Source of the DNA: Microbacterium sp. ProA8
GTDB lineage: Bacteria; Actinomycetota; Actinomycetes; Actinomycetales; Microbacteriaceae
Assembly: GCF_039905635.1 (NCBI RefSeq)
Contig: NZ_CP157000.1
Location: 1,984,001 to 2,048,000 of the forward strand
Length of the DNA stretch: 64,000 bases
Direction: 5' to 3'
The notes beneath the pieces are model-generated. The model saw nothing but the letters and a program-made list of their open reading frames with translations, did no database searches and was not told where the DNA came from. The number at the start of each line of letters is the position of its first letter. Within the stretch, counting starts at the first letter, position 1. Positions 58,002 through 64,000 of this stretch are shown here, in pieces. A program made the translations under genes and the position numbers.

Positions 58002-60659
58002 TCAGTGCCCGGCGGCGTTCCAGTCGTCGCCGCGGCCGATCTGCACGTCGAGAGGCACCGTGAGCTGCGCCGCGTCGCCCATGCGCGCGCGGACGATGCG
58101 CTCCGCCGCGTCCCACTCGCCCGGTGCGACTTCGATGACGAGCTCGTCGTGGATCTGCAGCAGCACGCGCGAACGCAGCTGCTCGACGGCGAAGTCGTCG
58201 TGGATGTGGAACAGCGCGATCTTCATGATGTCTGCGGCACTGCCCTGGATGGGCGCGTTGAGCGCCGCGCGCTCCGCGTTCTCTCGCAGCACGCGGTTCG
58301 GGCTGGCCAGGTCGGGGAACGGACGCCGGCGGCCGAAGATCGTCTCGGTGTAGCCGTCGATGCGAGCCTGCTCGACCGACGAGCGGAGGTAATCGCGCAC
58401 CGCGCCGAAGCGGGCGAAGTACTCCATCATGAGCTGCTTGGCCTCGGCCTGCTCGATGCGCAGCTGCTTCGACAGCCCGAATGCAGAGAGGCCGTAGACG
58501 AGACCGTACGACATCGCCTTGACCTTGGTGCGCATGGCCGGGGTGACGTCCTCGGGAGCGACTCCGAACACGCGCGAGCCGACGAAGCGGTGCGTGTCTT
58601 CTCCGGAGTTGAACGCCTCGATCAGGCCGGGATCCTCCGAGAGGTGCGCCATGATCCGCATCTCGATCTGCGAGTAGTCGGCGGTGAGCAGCGTCTCGTA
58701 CCCCTCGCCCACCATGAACGCGGAACGGATGCGGCGGCTCTCCTCCGTGCGGATGGGGATGTTCTGCAGGTTCGGGTCGGTGCTCGAGAGGCGGCCGGTC
58801 TGGCTGCCGGTCTGCACGTAGGTCGTGTGGATCCGGCCGTCGGCCCCGCTCGTCCGATCGCCGCCGATGGCGCTGTCGAGCGACTCGATGATCTGCCGCA
58901 GCTTGGTCGCCTCGCGGTGCTGGAGCAGCAGATCGAGGAACGGATGCGGGTTGGTCTCCTGCAGATCGGCGAGGACCGCGGCATCCGTCGAGTAGCCGGT
59001 CTTGGTCTTGCGCGTCTTCGGCAGCTGCAGCTCTTCGAACAGGACCTCCTGCAGCTGCTTCGGCGAGCCGAGGTTCACCTCCCGGCCGATCGCCGCATAC
59101 GCCTCGAGGGCGAGGGCGTCCGCCCGTGCGGCGAGTTCGCCGGAGAACGCCGACAGCCTGTCGTGCGAGACCGCCACCCCGGCGAGCTCCATGTCGGCGA
59201 GCGTGTGCAGCGTCGGCAGCTCGATGTCGGTGAGGACCGTCGAGACGCTGTCGGGCAGCTCGGCCCGCACCGCACGGACGACGCGCACCAGGTACCACGA
59301 CAGCTGGCCGGTGGTGGCACCCTCGGTCTCGGGCACCAGCTGCGCGGGGTCGGCTTGGGGAAGCTTCTCGTCGAGGTAGCGGTCCACCAGATCGGCGAGC
59401 GTCTTGTCGGGGAAGCTCGGTCGCAGCAGCCAGCCGGCGATGATCACATCGAAGGTGAGTCCGCCCACACGCAGGCCGGCGCGGCGGAGCGCCTTCACCT
59501 GCGGCTTGGCGTCGGCGAAGGCCTTGGGGGCGTCGGACGCGAGCCACGGCTCGAGCGCGGCGGCGAGTTCCGGGGTCCAGGATGCCTCGGCCGCGGCATC
59601 CGCGGTCGCCACGCCGATGCGCGACGGAAGGCCGCCCTCGACGGCGATCGTCACACCGACCTCAGCGGTCTGGCTCGTGAGCCACGCGGCGAAGTCCGCC
59701 GGGGCGAGCTCGGCTGCGACGGGTGCGAGCTCGGCGGCGGCCGATGACACCGCCGCCATCTGCTGCTCGATGCCCGCGAGCTCGGCGACGCGCGGGATGA
59801 GCGTCTTGAACTCGAGGCGCGAGAAGATGTCGCGTACGGCCTGCGCATCCATCGGCTGCACCTCGAGGTCGTCGGGGCCGAGCGGCAGCTCCACGTCGGT
59901 CATCAGCCGGTTCAGACGGCGGTTGCGACGCACGTCTTCGACGTGGTCGCGCAGGTTGCCGCCCACGACGCCCTTGATGCTGTCGGCGCCGTCGAGGAGC
60001 GCGTCCAGCGAGCCGAACTGGTTCAGCCACTTGACGGCGGTCTTCTCGCCCACCTTCGGCACGCCGGGGAGATTGTCGCTCGTCTCGCCGACGAGCGCCG
60101 CGACGTCGGGGTACATCTCGGGCGGCACGCCGTAGCGCTCGATGACGGCGTCGCGGTCGTAGCGCTTGAGCTGCGAGACACCCTGCACGTTCGGATAGAG
60201 CAGGACGACGTCGTCGTTGACCAGTTGGATGGTGTCGCGGTCGCCCGAGCACACCAGCACACGGAAGCCCTTCGCGACGCCCTGCGTGGCGAGCGTCGCG
60301 AGGATGTCGTCGGCCTCGATGTCCTCCTGCTGGAGGACACGGATGCTCATCGCGGCGAGGCAGTCCTGCAGGAGCGGGATCTGGCCCTTGAACTCGGACG
60401 GGGTCTCGGAGCGATTGGCCTTGTACTCGGTGTACTCGCGGGTGCGGAACGACTGGCGGGACGTGTCGAAGGCCACGGCGAGGTGGGTCGGCTTCTCTGC
60501 CTTGATCAGGTTGATCAGCATCGCGAGGAACCCGTAGATCCCGTTCGTGTGCTGCCCGTCCTTCGTCGAGAAGTTGTCGACCGGGAGGGCGTAGAAAGCC
60601 CGGTATGCCAGCGAATGGCCGTCGACGACGAGAAGGGTAGGCTTTGCGGAGTCCGTCAC
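58002..60659 (-). CDS. polA: DNA polymerase I
   Basis: An 885-residue family A polymerase. The N-terminal 5' nuclease covers about residues 8-300: VDGHSLAYRAFYALP, VAFDTSRQSFR, DDILATLA, GDRDTIQLV and the H3TH segment PGVPKVGEKTAVKWL. A 3'-5' exonuclease-like domain (about 310-490) lacks the DxE metal motif, so proofreading is probably absent, as in other actinobacteria. Polymerase motifs are DYSQIEMRIMAHLS (A), KAMSYGLVYGLSAFGLS (B) and QIHDELVIEV (C). GTG 60659 follows a TAGGCT -10 by 6 nt. Confidence 0.97.
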   Translation of the reverse strand: MTDSAKPTLLVVDGHSLAYRAFYALPVDNFSTKDGQHTNGIYGFLAMLINLIKAEKPTHLAVAFDTSRQSFRTREYTEYKANRSETPSEFKGQIPLLQDCLAAMSIRVLQQEDIEADDILATLATQGVAKGFRVLVCSGDRDTIQLVNDDVVLLYPNVQGVSQLKRYDRDAVIERYGVPPEMYPDVAALVGETSDNLPGVPKVGEKTAVKWLNQFGSLDALLDGADSIKGVVGGNLRDHVEDVRRNRRLNRLMTDVELPLGPDDLEVQPMDAQAVRDIFSRLEFKTLIPRVAELAGIEQQMAAVSSAAAELAPVAAELAPADFAAWLTSQTAEVGVTIAVEGGLPSRIGVATADAAAEASWTPELAAALEPWLASDAPKAFADAKPQVKALRRAGLRVGGLTFDVIIAGWLLRPSFPDKTLADLVDRYLDEKLPQADPAQLVPETEGATTGQLSWYLVRVVRAVRAELPDSVSTVLTDIELPTLHTLADMELAGVAVSHDRLSAFSGELAARADALALEAYAAIGREVNLGSPKQLQEVLFEELQLPKTRKTKTGYSTDAAVLADLQETNPHPFLDLLLQHREATKLRQIIESLDSAIGGDRTSGADGRIHTTYVQTGSQTGRLSSTDPNLQNIPIRTEESRRIRSAFMVGEGYETLLTADYSQIEMRIMAHLSEDPGLIEAFNSGEDTHRFVGSRVFGVAPEDVTPAMRTKVKAMSYGLVYGLSAFGLSKQLRIEQAEAKQLMMEYFARFGAVRDYLRSSVEQARIDGYTETIFGRRRPFPDLASPNRVLRENAERAALNAPIQGSAADIMKIALFHIHDDFAVEQLRSRVLLQIHDELVIEVAPGEWDAAERIVRARMGDAAQLTVPLDVQIGRGDDWNAAGH

Positions 60660-60665
60660 CCTGCA

Positions 60666-60671
60666 AGCCTA
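60666..60671 (-). promoter_or_regulatory. Leaderless -10 (TAGGCT) for polA
   Basis: TAGGCT on the minus strand ends 6 nt before GTG 60659. Confidence 0.65.
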
Positions 60672-60739
60672 GCCAGGGCAGACGACAGCCGATTTCCACG
60701 CAGCACCCGCCGGCTGCCGCCCCGATGCGAAGGTGTGCC

Positions 60740-61177
60740 ATGCCCGACCACTCCCCCGCCGCCGTCGACGGAATCGAGTGGGCGCTGGGCCGCGGGATCG
60801 GCGCTCTCGCCGAGAAGATGGGCTTCGAATGGCTGGAGTTCACGCCCGAGCGCGCCGTGGCCCGCATGCCGGTCGAGGGCAACACGCAGCCCGTCGGCCT
60901 GTTCCACGGCGGCGCGTACGTGGTGCTGGGCGAGTCGCTCGGGTCGATGCACGCGAACTTCCATGCCGGTCCCGGACGCCTCGCGGTCGGCGTCGACATC
61001 AACGCCACGCACACGCGGTCGGCGACCTCCGGCTACGTCACCGGCGTGTGCACGCCGATCCACCTCGGTCGCAGTCTCACCGTCCACGAGATCGTCGTGA
61101 CCGACGATGAAGGGCGCCGGTGCTCGACCGTGCGCATCACGAACCACATCAAGGCGCTGCCGGCCCCCGGCCGTTGA
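60740..61177 (+). CDS. Hotdog-fold thioesterase (PaaI type)
   Basis: A 145-residue acyl-CoA thioesterase-like protein. The hotdog signature is NTQPVGLFHGGAYVVLGESLGSM, in which HGG begins the central helix; strand segments VGVDINATHTRSATSGYVTG and IHLGRSLTVHEIVVTD follow. It hydrolyses aryl- or acyl-CoA esters; the best substrate is unknown. ATG 60740 is taken as start since the family begins just after it; a weak GAAGG lies before it. Its stop codon falls within a REP-like half copy (61170-61190). Confidence 0.9.
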   Translation: MPDHSPAAVDGIEWALGRGIGALAEKMGFEWLEFTPERAVARMPVEGNTQPVGLFHGGAYVVLGESLGSMHANFHAGPGRLAVGVDINATHTRSATSGYVTGVCTPIHLGRSLTVHEIVVTDDEGRRCSTVRITNHIKALPAPGR

Positions 61178-61190
61178 GCCTGTCGAAACG
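61170..61190 (+). repeat. REP-like half copy (GCCGTTGAGCCTGTCGAAACG)
   Basis: A single arm related to the repeats at 9824-9925 and 56132-56240 (GTTGAG followed by GAAACG). The TGA of the thioesterase gene (61175-61177) lies inside it. Confidence 0.6.
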
Positions 61191-61225
61191 AGAAGCGGAT
61201 GCCTCCGGTGGAGGCATCCGCTTCT
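61191..61225. terminator. 16-bp stem-loop terminator
   Basis: Arms AGAAGCGGATGCCTCC and GGAGGCATCCGCTTCT flank three bases. It sits between the convergent thioesterase and ANTAR regulator genes and probably stops both. Confidence 0.8.
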
Positions 61226-61241
61226 GCAATTCGTAGAGCGA

Positions 61242-61862
61242 TCAGCCCTTCTTGGGGGCCAGCTGCTCGATGATCGCTTTCGCGACGTCCTGCATGGTGA
61301 GCCGGCGATCCATGGACGCCTTCTGGATCCAGCGGAACGCCTCGGGCTCGGAGAGGCCCATCTTCTCGTTGAGGAGGCCCTTGGCGCGATCGACGAGCTT
61401 GCGGGTCTCGAAGCGCTCGACCATGTCGGCGACCTCGGCCTCGAGCGTGATGATCTGCTCGTAGCGGGCGAGGGCGATCTCGATCGCCGGCAGCAGGTCG
61501 TTCGGCGTGAACGGCTTGACGACGTAGGCGAGGGCGCCCGCCTCGCTCGCGCGCTCGACGAGCTCCTTCTGGCTGAAGGCGGTGAGCAGCACGACCGGGG
61601 CGATGTGGTTCTTGCTGAGCTTCTCGGCGGCCGAGATGCCGTCGAGCTGCGGCATCTTCACGTCCATGATCACGAGATCGGGACGCAGCTCGGTGGCCAG
61701 GGCCACCGCGGTCTCACCGTCTCCGGCCTCTCCCACGACGTCGAATCCGTTGTCGCGGAGGATCTCGACGATGTCGAGCCGGATGAGCGACTCATCCTCC
61801 GCAACGACGACTCGACGGGGGGTGGATGCCGTCGATGCGGCGGTCTGCTCCTGCTCAGTCAC
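61242..61862 (-). CDS. ANTAR-domain response regulator (PdtaR-like)
   Basis: A 206-residue RNA-binding response regulator. The receiver domain has EDE near residue 22, phospho-acceptor Asp in VIMDVKMPQLDG and conserved Lys in YVVKPF. The C-terminal ANTAR domain (LVDRAKGLLNEKMGLSEPEAFRWIQKASMDRRLTMQDVAKAII) binds tandem hairpins in mRNA leaders and prevents termination. Mycobacterial PdtaR, partner of PdtaS, is the closest known type; the kinase is not in this window. GTG 61862 lies 6 nt after a TAGGAT -10; an ATG one codon upstream is only 3 nt after it. Confidence 0.93.
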   Translation of the reverse strand: MTEQEQTAASTASTPRRVVVAEDESLIRLDIVEILRDNGFDVVGEAGDGETAVALATELRPDLVIMDVKMPQLDGISAAEKLSKNHIAPVVLLTAFSQKELVERASEAGALAYVVKPFTPNDLLPAIEIALARYEQIITLEAEVADMVERFETRKLVDRAKGLLNEKMGLSEPEAFRWIQKASMDRRLTMQDVAKAIIEQLAPKKG

Positions 61863-61868
61863 CATTGA

Positions 61869-61874
61869 ATCCTA
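61869..61874 (-). promoter_or_regulatory. Leaderless -10 (TAGGAT) for ANTAR regulator
   Basis: TAGGAT on the minus strand ends 6 nt before GTG 61862. The divergent tRNA gene has candidate -10s TACGGT/TATGGT at 61873-61883. Confidence 0.6.
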
Positions 61875-61912
61875 CGGTATGGTCGTTCGCGGACGCGCGG
61901 CATGCCGCGCGG

Positions 61913-61998
61913 GCCGGTGTGGCGGAATGGCAGACGCGACCGACTCAAACTCGGTTGCCCGCAAGGGCGTGTGGGTTCGACTCCCACCACCGGCACCA
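61913..61998 (+). tRNA. tRNA-Leu (anticodon CAA)
   Basis: Class II tRNA. The acceptor GCCGGTG (61913-61919) pairs with CACCGGC (61988-61994). The anticodon arm is ACCGA-CTCAAAC-TCGGT, giving CAA for UUG leucine codons. The T arm is GTGGG-TTCGACT-CCCAC. The discriminator is A61995 and CCA is encoded at 61996-61998, unlike the tRNA-Leu(GAG) gene at 4873. Confidence 0.95.
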
Positions 61999-62012
61999 GG
62001 AACCATCCCCAG

Positions 62013-62043
62013 GAGCGGATGCCTCGATGAGAGGCATCCGCTC
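62013..62043 (+). terminator. 13-bp stem-loop terminator after tRNA-Leu
   Basis: Arms GAGCGGATGCCTC and GAGGCATCCGCTC flank GATGA and are followed by TTCTGTGTTTT, a reasonable U-rich tail. Confidence 0.8.
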
Positions 62044-62084
62044 TTCTGTGTTTTCAGCCCGCGAAAGAAGTTCGGTATTCGGTG

Positions 62085-62124
62085 TTGCTAAGTACCGGTA
62101 CCTAGTGTTACTGTCTACCGGTAG
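62085..62124 (+). promoter_or_regulatory. PadR-operon promoter with two palindromic operators
   Basis: The -35 TTGCTA (62085-62090) and -10 TACTGT (62109-62114) are 18 bp apart. Two palindromes share the core TACCGGTA: GTACCGGTAC at 62092-62101 inside the spacer and CTACCGGTAG at 62115-62124 just after the -10; their centres are 23 bp apart. Together they are the probable PadR binding sites for autorepression. Confidence 0.65.
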
Positions 62125-62157
62125 TCAACATCACTGAGTAGATCAAGGAGGTGCGCG

Positions 62158-62517
62158 ATGGGCAAGCAGGAGACCGAGATGCTCAAGGGCACGCTGGAGG
62201 GCATCGTGCTGGCGATCCTCTCCGGCCGATCCGCCTACGGGTACGAGATCACCTCGTGGCTGCGCGACCAGGGCTTCTCCGACATCGCCGAGGGCACCGT
62301 GTACGCCCTGCTGGTCAGGGTCGAGCAGCGTGGCCTCGTCGACGTCGAGAAGGTTCCGTCCGAGAAGGGACCGCCGCGAAAGGTGTACTCCCTCAATGCG
62401 CAGGGCCGCGACCAGCTCGCGGAGTTCTGGAGGACGTGGACCTTCCTCGCAGAACGCATCGAACAGCTTCACCACCAGAACGCAGACAACAACCCCACCA
62501 CCAAGGAAGAGGACTGA
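62158..62517 (+). CDS. PadR-family transcriptional regulator
   Basis: A 119-residue winged-helix repressor. LKGTLEGIVLAILSGRSAYGYEITSWL and FSDIAEGTVYALLVRVEQRGLVDVEKV are the typical PadR helix-turn-helix and wing; the C-terminal helix TWTFLAERIEQLH is for dimerization. Short PadR proteins commonly repress a downstream multidrug ABC pump and are released by its substrates. AAGGAGG precedes ATG 62158. It is the first gene of a four-gene operon. Confidence 0.93.
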   Translation: MGKQETEMLKGTLEGIVLAILSGRSAYGYEITSWLRDQGFSDIAEGTVYALLVRVEQRGLVDVEKVPSEKGPPRKVYSLNAQGRDQLAEFWRTWTFLAERIEQLHHQNADNNPTTKEED

Positions 62518-62519
62518 TC

Positions 62520-62885
62520 ATGGCCGCCAAGTGGTACGAGATCGTCACCGGCTCGCTCGAGCAGAAGAAGCAGTACCGCCAGTACAAGGCCCGCATCGAG
62601 GCTCTCCCCGAGCCGTACCGCGCGGCCGCGAAGGCGCTGGACCGCTACTTCATGTACTCCGGCGGGATGACCGACGGCGAGACGATGATGCAGATGCTCA
62701 GCGACTCCGCCGACCTCTGGGAGCGCGCCGCCGCCGACGGCACGCCGGTGCGCGACATCGTCGGCGACGAGCCCTCGACGTTCGCCGAGGAGTTCACCGC
62801 CGCATACTCCGGCAAGCAGTGGATCGACAAGGAGCGCGCTCGCCTCAACAAGGCGATCGACGAGGCAGAAGGAGAGCAGAGATGA
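62520..62885 (+). CDS. DUF1048-domain protein
   Basis: A 121-residue all-helical cytoplasmic protein matching DUF1048, with KWYEIVTGSLEQKKQYRQYKARIEALPEPYRAAAKALDRYFMYSG and WIDKERARLNKAI. Such proteins sit between PadR regulators and DrrA-type ABC genes in many Gram-positive genomes; their function is unknown. The start is 2 bp after the PadR stop, and its stop overlaps the ABC ATPase start by 4 nt (ATGA). Confidence 0.88.
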   Translation: MAAKWYEIVTGSLEQKKQYRQYKARIEALPEPYRAAAKALDRYFMYSGGMTDGETMMQMLSDSADLWERAAADGTPVRDIVGDEPSTFAEEFTAAYSGKQWIDKERARLNKAIDEAEGEQR

Positions 62886-63697
62886 CCACCGACACCGCCA
62901 TCAAGGTTCAGGGGCTCGAGAAGTCCTACAAGGACCTCCACGTGCTGCGCGGCGTCGACTTCGAGGTGGCGCGAGGAAGCATCTTCGCGCTCCTCGGGTC
63001 GAACGGCGCGGGCAAGACCACGGTCGTGCGCATCCTGTCGACGCTGCTGAAGGCCGATGCCGGATCAGCCGAGGTCACCGGGTTCGACGTCGTCTCCCAG
63101 GCCCAGAAGGTACGCGAGACGATCAGCCTCACCGGGCAGTTCGCCGCCGTGGACGAGATCCTGAGCGGCCGCGAGAACTTGGTGCTCATCGCCCAGCTGC
63201 GGCACCTGCCCGACCCCGGCGGCATCGCCGACGGACTGCTCGCCCGCTTCTCGCTGACGGATGCCGGCTCCCGCAAGGTGTCGACGTACTCCGGCGGCAT
63301 GCGCCGGCGCCTCGACATCGCGATGAGCCTCATCGGCAACCCGCCGGTGATCTTCTTGGACGAGCCCACGACGGGCCTCGACCCGGCGGCGCGCCTGGAG
63401 GTCTGGGGCGCCGTCAAGGAACTGACCCGCAGCGGCACGACCGTGCTGCTGACCACCCAGTACCTCGAAGAGGCCGAGCATCTCGCCGACCGCATCGGGA
63501 TCCTCCACAAGGGGCGGATCATCGTCAACGGCACCCTGAGCGAGCTCAAGCAGCTGCTGCCGCCGGCGAAGGTCGAGTACGTCGAGAAGCAGCCCAGCCT
63601 CGAGGACGTCTTCTTCGCACTCACCGGCGAGGAAGAGTCCGCAGAATCCGGAGACGCCGAGAGCGGCGCTCCCACGACACGGAAGGAAGGACGATGA
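62882..63697 (+). CDS. ABC transporter ATP-binding protein, DrrA type
   Basis: A 271-residue ABC ATPase of the daunorubicin-resistance DrrA group. Walker A is LGSNGAGKTTVV, the Q-loop TGQFAAVDEILSGRENL is DrrA-like, the signature is YSGGMRRRLDIA, Walker B is VIFLDEPTTGLDP, and the H-loop is LLTTQYLEEAE. The C-terminal tail is an acidic, Ser-rich extension beyond LEDVFFALTG. It powers the permease that starts 4 nt before its stop. Confidence 0.95.
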   Translation: MTTDTAIKVQGLEKSYKDLHVLRGVDFEVARGSIFALLGSNGAGKTTVVRILSTLLKADAGSAEVTGFDVVSQAQKVRETISLTGQFAAVDEILSGRENLVLIAQLRHLPDPGGIADGLLARFSLTDAGSRKVSTYSGGMRRRLDIAMSLIGNPPVIFLDEPTTGLDPAARLEVWGAVKELTRSGTTVLLTTQYLEEAEHLADRIGILHKGRIIVNGTLSELKQLLPPAKVEYVEKQPSLEDVFFALTGEEESAESGDAESGAPTTRKEGR

Positions 63698-64000
63698 CCG
63701 CTCACACCATCCGCGATACCGCGGTCCTGACCAGCCGGTCGCTGCGCCACATCCTGCGCAGCCCCGACACCATCATCACCACCGCGGTCACGCCCATCGC
63801 TCTGATGCTGCTGTTCGTCTACGTCTTCGGCGGGGCGATCGACACCGGCACCCTCACCACGGGGTCGTACATCGACTACATGCTGCCCGGCATCCTGCTC
63901 ATCACGATCGCCTCCGGCATCGCCTACACGGCGTACCGGCTGTTCCTCGACATGCAGAGCGGGATCTTCGAGCGCTTCCAGTCCCTGCCGATCGCGCGGT
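63694..64000 (+). CDS. ABC-2 type permease, DrrB-like (3' end beyond window)
   Basis: The first 102 residues of a membrane permease. RDTAVLTSRSLRHILRSPDTIITTAVTPIALMLLFVYVFGG matches the N-terminal helix of DrrB-type ABC-2 permeases. GSYIDYMLPGILLITIASGIAYTAYRLFLDMQSGIFERFQSLPIAR contains the second helix and the conserved GIFERFRSLPI loop. It is the membrane half of the PadR-controlled exporter. The rest lies beyond base 64000. Confidence 0.93.
   Translation, partial: MTAHTIRDTAVLTSRSLRHILRSPDTIITTAVTPIALMLLFVYVFGGAIDTGTLTTGSYIDYMLPGILLITIASGIAYTAYRLFLDMQSGIFERFQSLPIAR

Noticed and set aside
61863..61865. ATG at 61865 as start of the ANTAR regulator
   Set aside because: It is only 3 nt from the -10; the GTG one codon later has the 6-nt spacing seen at the other leaderless genes. 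The difference is one residue.

Overview
The window is a dense stretch of a high-GC actinobacterial chromosome, most like Microbacterium or another Microbacteriaceae. Supporting signs are an RbpA-type RNA polymerase-binding protein, a PafB/PafC WYL pair, an ANTAR response regulator, a CmtR-type ArsR repressor, DUF6458 and DUF6510 proteins, GTG starts, very short intergenic gaps and many 4-bp stop/start overlaps. There is no rRNA, prophage, complete insertion sequence or CRISPR array. Both ends cut through genes.

Layout: 0-5 kb holds an SDR/SGNH-hydrolase pair, an SF2 helicase, a rubrerythrin-VIT metal transporter and tRNA-Leu(GAG). 5-10 kb has a NarL-type two-component system, a small membrane protein, an M20 peptidase and UppP. 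10-21 kb is a conserved housekeeping run on the plus strand: HAD phosphatase, TrmI, a tandem-FKBP lipoprotein, PafB, PafC, TatA, TatC, an Mtr4/Ski2-like helicase and Lnt, with PAC2 and RbpA on the other strand. 21-33 kb holds a GDPD/SPFH/NfeD operon, an SDR plus S9 peptidase, HdeD, a three-gene molybdoenzyme/flavin reductase/zinc-ribbon operon, an AEC carrier, and a DcuA-family carrier followed by an M20 peptidase.

33.4-46 kb is the accessory-looking part. It has a 750-bp gene-poor stretch with a decayed frame, two S51-type proteins (one coupled to a 41-residue protein), DUF808, a UvrD-like helicase, an unusual ABC exporter, a frameshifted endonuclease-family gene and a CmtR/cation-efflux pair. 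46-62 kb returns to ordinary genes: PsuG/PsuK, an ArsR/SRPBCC pair, a second SGNH hydrolase, two MFS carriers, an LLM flavoprotein, a phosphoribosyltransferase, a DUF885 peptidase, PolA, a thioesterase, the ANTAR regulator and tRNA-Leu(CAA). The last 2 kb is a PadR-controlled DrrAB-type ABC operon, cut by the window edge.

The strongest cross-cutting signal is promoter architecture. At least 22 genes have a TANNNT -10 hexamer ending exactly 6 or 7 nt before an ATG or GTG start, with no separate 5' leader. These are predicted leaderless transcripts, and they change several gene starts (MFS at 47391, UvrD-like helicase at 39205, SGNH hydrolase at 52914, ANTAR regulator at 61862). They also reveal the 41-residue gene at 35758-35883. 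Other structural signals are inverted repeats with a GGTCGTTGAGCGAG arm that supply stop codons, a perfect 26-bp palindrome at the end of the HdeD gene, and palindromic operators in front of the PadR and ArsR operons. The best candidate for an undescribed system is the soluble Moco enzyme, flavin reductase and zinc-ribbon operon at 27386-28970. All functional calls come from reading the sequence; no database search was run.
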